A program made the position numbers and the translations under genes. DNA of 43,347 nt. Origin: Segatella copri (lineage in GTDB: Bacteria; Bacteroidota; Bacteroidia; Bacteroidales; Bacteroidaceae). How positions within the stretch are numbered: position 1 is the stretch's first letter; each line of letters opens with the position of its first letter. The stretch is from assembly GCF_019127135.1 (NCBI RefSeq), contig NZ_JAHOEA010000034.1, positions 1 to 43,347 of the forward strand. The letters are read 5' to 3'. The notes under the pieces are model-generated. The model was not told where the DNA came from, ran no database searches, and was given only the letters and a program-made list of their open reading frames with translations. Shown one piece after another: positions 1-5,998 of the stretch.

Positions 1-62
1 ACAAAGACGTTTGGAGATAGTTTTTGTAACTATTTGCATAAAGTTTATGTGTTTTAGAATTA
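1..62 (+). repeat. Direct repeat R1 (truncated copy of lipoprotein promoter repeat)
   Basis: Bases 1-62 are identical to bases 1925-1986, inside repeat R2 upstream of the first lipoprotein gene. From base 63 the two diverge, so R1 lacks the part carrying the TATATTTG promoter box. R1 and R2 lie in the same orientation on either side of hipBA. The repeat may extend left of the window. Confidence 0.9.
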
Positions 63-103
63 CAAAACATGAAATGATAAAGATTTAGAAGAAGTAACCC
101 TAA

Positions 104-140
104 ATATAATGAAGTAATTACGAATATTACTTCATTATAT
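104..140 (-). terminator. AT-rich hairpin at the end of hipA
   Basis: A perfect 15-bp inverted repeat (104-118 pairing with 126-140) with a 7-base loop reaches the first base of the hipA stop codon at 140-142. It is AT-rich and has no long T-run, so it may be a weak terminator or an mRNA-stabilising 3' hairpin. Confidence 0.6.
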
Positions 141-1393
141 TATAGGTTAAGTTTAAATCTCTCCTTAAACATAGCCATTTCTCTTGCAGGAATCTGAAGC
201 TGAATCGCCAAATTTTCCCATAGATCAACGGCCGTTTGAACCTCCTGAATAATGTTTTCTGCCTCCTCCCTCTTAATCATATAACTCTCGCACGAATCAA
301 GCAGAACATGGATATCAGCCTTGTTTGAAGATTCATTGATCAGAAGACTCTGATATTCATTAAGAGTAGGGTTCATATCATAGGCAGGAGAGAGAGTCCA
401 TCCTTTTGGTGTCAGCAGAAAGCCATGGTTTCTGAAGTGGTCATCAGAATTACCAATACAAATGTTGAAGGCAACCCTTCTGTAGAGTTCCTGAAGATTT
501 TTCTCTACGTTGCAACAACCTTGGAGTATGAAATCAACTATATCAAGATAACCATAACCACCTTGGGCATTATCACCATCCTTTAATCCTAGCAGAGACA
601 TGGATGACGCAAAATGTATTCTCTTGGCTTCATCTGTTCTGTCAAAGCGTCTGGACAGGAGTGTGTGATATTTTCCTAGTCCTCCCAATGTCCTGGTTTG
701 AGCAGCCTGGATTCCTGCCTTTTGGGCAAGAAGATGAGAAAAATGTTCCCAAAGTCCTGTGTCATAGTCATCTTTTCGCGAAGGAAACTTAGCAATACAT
801 AGATTGCCTTTTTCATCCAACACACCAGCCTTAGGTCTTGCGCCACCCAATGAGGTACCAGGTTGGATAAGCTGTGCTATCCATTTTTTCTCGGGCAACA
901 CATCATTCTCTTCGGATTTTTCCACTTCCTGACTGGCATGAATCAATTCTCTAATCTCTGTTAATGGGGGAATCTTGAAAGATGGTGACATATTGATATA
1001 ATCACCTTCCAATTCCCTTTTAAATCTAAAGCCACCCATTCTGGAGAAGTCATCTATGCCCATGAGGTAATCGAATGAAGAAAGTGTTCTGACAGCTCTT
1101 TTTTCTTCAGCGGCCTGTATCTGTTCTCTTCTTTTAAGCAAGGTACGTCCCCATCTATCTGGCAATGCATCAGAAAAACATCCGAAAATATCACTTCCTG
1201 GTTGGGTGTATTGCATGCCTGGATAGTTATTGATGTCCTCCGAAAGCTTAATTCCGCCATAAATCTTAAGCCAGTTTTCATCAACCTTAAAGGCATAACT
1301 ATCAGAGCCGCGCAATTTCTCATAACACAACTCCCCTATCAACTCCGCTTTGTCGAGCCAGTTAAAATCTGCGAAAACAAACAGTCGTTCCAT
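140..1393 (-). CDS. hipA: HipA-family serine/threonine kinase toxin
   Basis: This 417-residue protein belongs to the HipA family, toxin kinases of type II toxin-antitoxin systems; E. coli HipA phosphorylates glutamyl-tRNA synthetase and slows growth. The kinase signatures are intact: a glycine-rich GGARPKAG loop (about 183-190), a lysine in CIAKFPS (about 202), the catalytic segment GNSDDHFRNHGF (about 314-325) and the metal-binding SPAYDMNP (about 335-342). The N-terminal 100 residues match the usual HipA N-terminal subdomain, and the length is close to the family's roughly 440 residues. The gene begins 2 bases after the stop of the upstream HTH gene, so the pair is one operon with antitoxin first. 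The target in this organism is not known from sequence; family assignment is secure. Confidence 0.92.
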   Translation of the reverse strand: MERLFVFADFNWLDKAELIGELCYEKLRGSDSYAFKVDENWLKIYGGIKLSEDINNYPGMQYTQPGSDIFGCFSDALPDRWGRTLLKRREQIQAAEEKRAVRTLSSFDYLMGIDDFSRMGGFRFKRELEGDYINMSPSFKIPPLTEIRELIHASQEVEKSEENDVLPEKKWIAQLIQPGTSLGGARPKAGVLDEKGNLCIAKFPSRKDDYDTGLWEHFSHLLAQKAGIQAAQTRTLGGLGKYHTLLSRRFDRTDEAKRIHFASSMSLLGLKDGDNAQGGYGYLDIVDFILQGCCNVEKNLQELYRRVAFNICIGNSDDHFRNHGFLLTPKGWTLSPAYDMNPTLNEYQSLLINESSNKADIHVLLDSCESYMIKREEAENIIQEVQTAVDLWENLAIQLQIPAREMAMFKERFKLNL

Positions 1394-1395
1394 TT

Positions 1396-1716
1396 CTATC
1401 CTTTTTTAGTTGCTCTTTGTCGGTTCTTCAGTCCTATATCCTGCAATGCCCTTCCGAGTTTATCATCCTTTGCCAAGAGCAAGATGTCATCATCCAACTG
1501 AAGTGCATAGAGTACACGCAGGTAGATTCCGATGGAAACCGTTGGCAATCCCTTCTCCACCTTGCAAAGTGTAACTTCTGAGCAGGTTGCTCTTTCTGCA
1601 ACTTGTGCCATGCTCAAGTTGCGGCGTAATCTGGCAAGCTTGATCTGCTCCCCCACGATTTCCATTTTCTGTATCAACTTCCTTGGAAGTTTGTTAGCCA
1701 TTGTATTCTTTGCCAT
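1396..1716 (-). CDS. hipB: HipB-like XRE-family antitoxin
   Basis: A small DNA-binding protein of about 106 residues with a helix-turn-helix of the XRE/Cro type: IKLARLRRNLSMAQVAERA, then TCSEVTLCKVEKG. It is the expected antitoxin and autorepressor of the adjacent hipA kinase. The ATG at 1716 was chosen over the one at 1743 because the TATATTTG promoter box lies at 1741-1748, so the longer form would start upstream of any transcript; another ATG at 1701 is possible. The C-terminus (about 40 residues beyond the HTH, ending in a lysine/arginine-rich tail) resembles HipB proteins that plug into HipA. Stop overlaps nothing; hipA follows after 2 bases. Confidence 0.88.
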   Translation of the reverse strand: MAKNTMANKLPRKLIQKMEIVGEQIKLARLRRNLSMAQVAERATCSEVTLCKVEKGLPTVSIGIYLRVLYALQLDDDILLLAKDDKLGRALQDIGLKNRQRATKKG

Positions 1717-1740
1717 AATCTTAATCCAAATTATAATATG

Positions 1741-1748
1741 CAAATATA
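1741..1748 (-). promoter_or_regulatory. hipBA promoter -7 box
   Basis: Read on the minus strand this is TATATTTG followed by C, a perfect Bacteroidota -7 element (TAnnTTTG), placed 24 bases before the hipB ATG, giving a leader of about 18 bases. I found no clear -33 TTTG and no unambiguous HipB operator palindrome. Bases 1750-1912 hold no gene that I can support. Confidence 0.7.
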
Positions 1749-1912
1749 AACAATATACTTCATTTTAAGATGGGTTAGCCTAAAGTTTTATAGATAATTA
1801 AGAATATATTTTCAAAGAAACAGGTCCACTTATCCTACTCAACTCTTAATACAAAGAAAACAGCACCAGTTTTTCTTTTGAATTCATTTTATTTTAGTAC
1901 AAATTAATTTTA

Positions 1913-2052
1913 AATCTTACAAAGACAAAGACGTTTGGAGATAGTTTTTGTAACTATTTGCATAAAGTTTATGTGTTTTAGAATTATTAACCATGAAAAA
2001 ACATACATTACAGAAGGAAAAGGGTATATTTGCAGCAACTTAAAAATTACGA
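1913..2052 (+). repeat. Promoter repeat R2 upstream of lipoprotein A1
   Basis: About 140 bases are shared with R3 (2796-2937), ending just before the start codon of the following lipoprotein gene. Shared blocks include AAATCTTACAAA at the left, GCATAAAGTTTATGTG in the middle and GGGTATATTTGCAGCAAC at the right. R2 and R3 differ by scattered substitutions, so they are old copies; R1 matches R2 exactly over 62 bases, so that copy is recent. Confidence 0.88.
2025..2032 (+). promoter_or_regulatory. Promoter -7 box of lipoprotein A1
   Basis: TATATTTG followed by CAG fits the Bacteroidota -7 consensus and lies 24 bases before the ATG at 2056. It sits in the conserved right end of repeat R2. Confidence 0.7.
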
Positions 2053-2055
2053 CAC

Positions 2056-2634
2056 ATGAAAAATAGAACATTATTTATAATAGGAATTGTACTGATGGCA
2101 CTTTCTTCTTGTAACAACAAATGCAAGAATGTGCCTTGTCAAATTATTGTTTATGACGAAGCATCTTCGACTAAAGCTTATCTCATAAGTTATAATGGAA
2201 AAGATTCTATTGAAACTATATGTGGAGGACTTTCTTTCAATATTATTAGAAGATTACACTATAATCAAAAAATCAACACTGAGGATATTTCATTTAGAGA
2301 AATTTATCTTCACAAATCTCAAAAGATAACCAGAAAGCAGAACGATAGTTTACAAACTATAATCTGCCAACTTTTATCAAATCCCACAACAGATACCATC
2401 CCGATTTTGGCAAGAGATGCTACATATCTATATATTGCATTAGAAAATCAACACACCAATCTACCTAAAGGGTGTATAAAAGATAAAAGACTCATTAAAC
2501 TGTCTGAAAAACTTATAGAGTATTCACCCCTATATATCAATACTTATAGTTGGTTTTGGTTGGGGCCAGAAATAGAAGAGCAGATGATACAAGAATACAA
2601 GCAATATTTAAGAGAATTTTCTGTAATGGATTAA
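2056..2634 (+). CDS. Small lipoprotein, family A (copy A1)
   Basis: A 192-residue predicted lipoprotein that I do not recognise. It opens with a type II signal peptide whose lipobox is LSSC (Cys19), followed by NNKCKN, so the mature protein is expected to be membrane-anchored. The rest has no catalytic motif that I can name. It is a close paralog of A2 (3498-4076): the first 36 residues, a central block (IYLHKSQKITRKQNDSLQ) and the C-terminus (about 150-192) are nearly identical, whereas the stretches between (about 50-80 and 115-145) differ strongly. This mosaic pattern suggests gene conversion or selection on the variable parts. It has its own promoter repeat (R2) and is followed by a hairpin at 2728-2774, so it appears to be a single-gene unit. 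An immunity-type or surface role would be speculation. Confidence 0.85.
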   Translation: MKNRTLFIIGIVLMALSSCNNKCKNVPCQIIVYDEASSTKAYLISYNGKDSIETICGGLSFNIIRRLHYNQKINTEDISFREIYLHKSQKITRKQNDSLQTIICQLLSNPTTDTIPILARDATYLYIALENQHTNLPKGCIKDKRLIKLSEKLIEYSPLYINTYSWFWLGPEIEEQMIQEYKQYLREFSVMD

Positions 2635-2727
2635 GGCGTAAACATACAACATAACTGAACTTTCAGGGCGTGTGGAGTTTACATGCAAAACTTGAAATAG
2701 AAATAAAAACCTCGCCAACAAAACGAA

Positions 2728-2774
2728 GAAAGGATAGATCATAACACATGATTTGTGCTATACTCTATCCTTTC
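2728..2774 (+). terminator. GGATAGA hairpin, copy 1
   Basis: GAAAGGATAGA at the left pairs with TCTATCCTTTC at the right, and the inner arms (ATAACACA with TGTGCTAT) also pair, giving a long interrupted stem. The same design recurs at 5936-5980 and 8804-8849. It lies about 95 bases after A1 and before repeat R3, so it probably ends the A1 transcript. Bases 2635-2727 hold no gene; a fragment around 2666-2690 resembles sequence around 4799-4826. Confidence 0.7.
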
Positions 2775-2795
2775 CTAATATCTCAACCGTGATGA

Positions 2796-2937
2796 AATCT
2801 TACAAATTCAAAGACGTTTAGAAATCGTTTTTGCAACTAATAGCATAAAGTTTATGTGTTTTAGAATTATTAACCATAAAAAATCACACATTACAAAAGG
2901 AAAAGGGTATATTTGCAGCAACTTAAAAATTACAGAC
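2796..2937 (+). repeat. Promoter repeat R3 upstream of lipoprotein B1
   Basis: Second full-length copy of the repeat seen at 1913-2052, again abutting the start codon of a lipoprotein gene. Its TATATTTG box is at 2908-2915, 24 bases before the ATG at 2939, the same spacing as in R2. The genes downstream of R2 and R3 belong to different families, so the repeat is a promoter cassette and not part of one gene duplication. Confidence 0.87.
2908..2915 (+). promoter_or_regulatory. Promoter -7 box of the B1-A2-B2-B3-B4 unit
   Basis: TATATTTG followed by CAGC, identical in sequence and spacing to the box in R2. Confidence 0.7.
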
Positions 2938-2938
2938 A

Positions 2939-3508
2939 ATGAAGAAATATATATTATTTATCACCATCATATTTATTTCCTGTGAGCATCATATAAGCAA
3001 TGTTGACAAGAAGAACTATAACTATGGCATTGACTCAACAACGCTGACTCCCCAAGTAAAAAAGATTCTATCAGAGTATATCTTACAATATCCTCAATTT
3101 GAGAATCTTATTCTTGACAATGAAATTTCCATCAGAATGCCCCTTCCCAACAGAGAGGCTAAAGAGTACTATTATTTAGGACCAACCTATATAGGCGAAC
3201 AAATTGGGGAAAATTTGAGTTACCTGTTTCCTTCTATTTCGTTCTCGTTCCAAGGAAGAAGAATCTTCTTAAAGTCATCAATTGACAATATGACGAATCA
3301 AAAATCCATTAAAAATGATTATAAAAAACATTTGGAAATCAAAGGAATAAGAAACAACATTGGAAAATACTATTGGTTGGTATGTATTCCAAACAATCAA
3401 CAAGCATATATCGTCACAAAGGATATAGAAAAAAATGAGATTCCTATTTCTAAAGAAATCCAATACTTCAAGGCTTCAACTATAAAACATACAACACATG
3501 AAAAATAG
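2939..3508 (+). CDS. Small lipoprotein, family B (copy B1, divergent)
   Basis: A 189-residue protein with a short lipoprotein signal (lipobox FISC, Cys15). It is the most divergent of four family B paralogs. The shared layout is a helix with IL.EYI..YP, a strand region (EYYYLGPTYIGE, equivalent to the YFT(I/L)GE motif of B2-B4), a segment with RRIFL, and a C-terminal YYWLV...AYIV stretch. Function unknown; no enzyme motif seen. Its last codons overlap the start of A2 by 11 bases in a different frame, indicating translational coupling and a fixed junction between a B gene and an A gene. Promoter repeat R3 lies immediately upstream. Confidence 0.83.
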   Translation: MKKYILFITIIFISCEHHISNVDKKNYNYGIDSTTLTPQVKKILSEYILQYPQFENLILDNEISIRMPLPNREAKEYYYLGPTYIGEQIGENLSYLFPSISFSFQGRRIFLKSSIDNMTNQKSIKNDYKKHLEIKGIRNNIGKYYWLVCIPNNQQAYIVTKDIEKNEIPISKEIQYFKASTIKHTTHEK

Positions 3509-4076
3509 AACATTATTTATAATAGGAATTGTACTGATGGCACTTTCTTCTTGTAACAACAAAAGCAAGAATGTGCCTTGTCAAATTATTGTTTATGACG
3601 AAGCAACTTTTACTAAATCTTATCTTATAAACTATAATGGAAAAGATTCGATAGAAACCACATGTGGTGCCCTATCTTTCGATATTACTGATAAATTAGT
3701 ATATAATCAGGAAATCAATATGAAAGAGGTAAGATTTAGAAGAATTTATCTTCACAAATCTCAAAAGATAACCAGAAAGCAGAACGATAGTTTACAAACT
3801 ATAATCTGCAAACTTTTATCAAATCCCACAACAGATACCATACCACTTTTAGTAAAGGATGCCACCTATATATATATGGGGCTTAAAAATCAGCATATAA
3901 ACTTACCTAGAGGACATATAAAAGACAAAAATATAATAAATATTTCAGAAAAACTTATAGAGTATTCACCCCTATATATCAATACTTATAGTTGGTTTTG
4001 GATGGGGCCAGAAATAGAAGAGCAGATAATACAAGAATACAAGCAATATTTAAGAGAATTTTCTGTAATGGATTAA
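3498..4076 (+). CDS. Small lipoprotein, family A (copy A2)
   Basis: A 192-residue lipoprotein (lipobox LSSC, Cys19) and near twin of A1. The identical and divergent blocks alternate sharply, at DNA level too: the stretch encoding the HKSQKITRKQNDSLQ block is essentially identical in both genes, while neighbouring segments differ at many positions. The start ATG lies inside the end of B1 (11-base overlap), so A2 is in an operon with B1. After the stop, the sequence GGCGTAAACATACAACA is the same as after A1, showing that the duplication unit extended past the gene. Function not recognised. Confidence 0.85.
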   Translation: MKNRTLFIIGIVLMALSSCNNKSKNVPCQIIVYDEATFTKSYLINYNGKDSIETTCGALSFDITDKLVYNQEINMKEVRFRRIYLHKSQKITRKQNDSLQTIICKLLSNPTTDTIPLLVKDATYIYMGLKNQHINLPRGHIKDKNIINISEKLIEYSPLYINTYSWFWMGPEIEEQIIQEYKQYLREFSVMD

Positions 4077-4137
4077 GGCGTAAACATACAACAAAAGTTT
4101 ATGTTATATTATAAAATTCTTTTCAAAATAAATAAAT

Positions 4138-4746
4138 ATGAAACATTTGTTATTAATATTTATTGCATTACTCTTTTGTCAATGTACAAACAAAAAGAAC
4201 GATGCTCTTTTAAAAATTAAAGAAATAGAATCGTCTTATATTGATGATTCTATCAAGGATATTATTAAGCAATACATGCAAGAGTATCCACAAGATAGCA
4301 GTATGGTCTTATTTTTTAATTTGCCAGTTGATTCTATTCGAAATCAAGAATACGGACTTGCAGACTACTTCACTTTAGGAGAATTTGATATCCCTAGGTT
4401 CGAAGCAGAGATTTCAAAATCTTATGCTTATATACCATCATGTTATTTTGTACTAAACGGCAGAAAGATTTTCATTGTTCCCAAAAGCAATGTTCTACTA
4501 ACACCCAAATTTACAAAGGATATATTTACAAGCAATCCATGGTTGAAAGATTATTTTGATTGCACAAGACATAAGGCATGGCTAATTCAACACAAGATTA
4601 ACCACGATAAAATCCATGAAACAAATAAAGAATACACTGTCATCAACAAACATGTCGAAACTCTATTAGGTATAACCATAATTGAAGAAACAGAAACTTT
4701 CCAGCAAATTCTCAAAAGAAACAAAAACGTACACAATGAAGAATAG
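4138..4746 (+). CDS. Small lipoprotein, family B (copy B2)
   Basis: A 202-residue protein with an N-terminal hydrophobic stretch ending FCQC (Cys14 or Cys16). Gln at -1 to the cysteine is unusual for a lipobox but is also seen in B4. Family B motifs are clear: SIKDIIKQYMQEYPQDSS, FFNLPVD, YGLADYFTLGEF, RKIFIV, AWLIQ and YTVINK. B2 and B3 are the closest pair (shared CTRHKAWLIQ/KTKHTGWLVK segment). No known domain recognised. It lies in the same orientation as A2 with a 61-base AT-rich gap and no visible terminator between them. Confidence 0.83.
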   Translation: MKHLLLIFIALLFCQCTNKKNDALLKIKEIESSYIDDSIKDIIKQYMQEYPQDSSMVLFFNLPVDSIRNQEYGLADYFTLGEFDIPRFEAEISKSYAYIPSCYFVLNGRKIFIVPKSNVLLTPKFTKDIFTSNPWLKDYFDCTRHKAWLIQHKINHDKIHETNKEYTVINKHVETLLGITIIEETETFQQILKRNKNVHNEE

Positions 4747-4860
4747 AATTATAACCGAATTTTCGTAAGTGGTTCAAATACGGCTAGGAGCTTTTGCCCT
4801 TTTAGGGAATGTGGAGCTTACTTGCCAAAAATCTGTTAATCCATTTAAACATCATAAGAA

Positions 4861-5385
4861 ATGAAACATATCTTATTTATCACTTTCGTTTTATCCATTT
4901 GTTTCTGTTCATGCAACAAAAACAAAAGTACTACTCGTCTTAAAGAATTAGAGGTTACAAACATCGACAAGTCCTTTTTAAATATTATAAAAGAATATGA
5001 AACAGCTTATCCTAACGATAGCAATATTGTGGTTTTCTTTAATTTAGAGTCAGATCTTTCCACATACTATGGCAATGGTATATATTTCACCATTGGAGAA
5101 TTTAGCATTCCACATTTTGAAGCTAACGATATGTTCAAAAACAAGTTCTTACCATCCTTTTACTTTCTTTTAAAAAACAAAAAAGTATATGTAGTATCCT
5201 CATCAAACACAATATTACATCCCAATTATCCAAGTAAGGTTCTTGCACAAGACAAATGGCTGAACCATTTTTTTGATAAAACCAAACATACCGGATGGTT
5301 AGTCAAATATGATTATAAAAACGGATATAAAATAATCAATAAACAGTGTGACGTTTCTACAGGTGCACAAGATATACCATTTTAA
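4861..5385 (+). CDS. Small lipoprotein, family B (copy B3)
   Basis: A 174-residue predicted lipoprotein (CFCSC near residues 14-18, Cys18 the likely lipidation site). It shows the family B pattern: DKSFLNIIKEYETAYPNDS, VFFNLESD, GIYFTIGEF, KKVYVV, GWLVKY and YKIINK. The C-terminus stops soon after, about 25 residues shorter than B2. The 114-base gap before it contains GTGGAGCTTACTTGCC, similar to sequence after A1, and no clear promoter box. Function unknown. Confidence 0.83.
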   Translation: MKHILFITFVLSICFCSCNKNKSTTRLKELEVTNIDKSFLNIIKEYETAYPNDSNIVVFFNLESDLSTYYGNGIYFTIGEFSIPHFEANDMFKNKFLPSFYFLLKNKKVYVVSSSNTILHPNYPSKVLAQDKWLNHFFDKTKHTGWLVKYDYKNGYKIINKQCDVSTGAQDIPF

Positions 5386-5396
5386 AGATAAAAGAC

Positions 5397-5933
5397 ATGA
5401 ACTATAAGAATATTATCGTAACCGTAATAATGATACATTTGCTTTGCCAATGTACATTGAATAATCGTCATTATGAAAGAGTGGCTACAGAATTAAATTC
5501 CTCTGACATTGACCAATCTCTCATAAATATCATAAAATTATATATAAAGAAGAATTCTAACATAGAATCTGTCGCATTATATTTCAACAATGAAATTGAT
5601 GCCAATATAGCTAATAAATATGGTATAGGAACTTACTTTACTATTGGTGAACTTTATTCTGGGGGAGAGCTCAATCAAGTAAAGACGCTATCAAATATTC
5701 CATTTGAATATTTCTGTATCGGTGACAAGAGAGTTTATATAGTATCCGAAATAAATATCCTTTTCTCGAAAGAGTATCTTAAACACCAATATGAAAAAGT
5801 CTCCCAACGCAAGTCATCAAATATAAAAATACATAAAAAATGGCTAATAAAATATGAAGAAGATTGGAGCAGACACCCAGATATTAAAAGACACTATAAA
5901 ATTATAAGAAACTCAGAAAATGACAACATATGA
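5397..5933 (+). CDS. Small lipoprotein, family B (copy B4)
   Basis: A 178-residue member of family B: SSDIDQSLINIIKLYIKK, ALYFNNEID, GIGTYFTIGEL, KRVYIV, KWLIKY and YKIIR. The hydrophobic N-terminus ends LLCQCT (Cys17 or Cys19), so membrane anchoring is likely, although the lipobox is non-canonical. It follows B3 by 11 bases and is the last gene of the array; a GGATAGA hairpin starts 3 bases after its stop codon. Function unknown. Confidence 0.82.
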   Translation: MNYKNIIVTVIMIHLLCQCTLNNRHYERVATELNSSDIDQSLINIIKLYIKKNSNIESVALYFNNEIDANIANKYGIGTYFTIGELYSGGELNQVKTLSNIPFEYFCIGDKRVYIVSEINILFSKEYLKHQYEKVSQRKSSNIKIHKKWLIKYEEDWSRHPDIKRHYKIIRNSENDNI

Positions 5934-5935
5934 AA

Positions 5936-5980
5936 AAAAGGATAGAGCATAACACATAATTTGTGCCATACTCTATCCTT
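5936..5980. terminator. GGATAGA hairpin, copy 2 (convergent terminator)
   Basis: AAGGATAGAG pairs with CTCTATCCTT, flanked by A- and T-rich sequence. It lies between the end of the lipoprotein operon (plus) and the end of the GH138 gene (minus), so it can serve both strands. Same family as copies at 2728-2774 and 8804-8849. Confidence 0.75.
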
Positions 5981-5998
5981 CCAATTATATCATTCTAT

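Noticed and set aside
1..1990. R1 and R2 considered as target-site duplications or att sites of a mobile element carrying hipBA
   Set aside because: The 62-base identity is far longer than a target duplication, and no integrase or transposase is present. Because R3 is also a copy, duplication of the promoter repeat explains it better; recombination between repeats is still possible.
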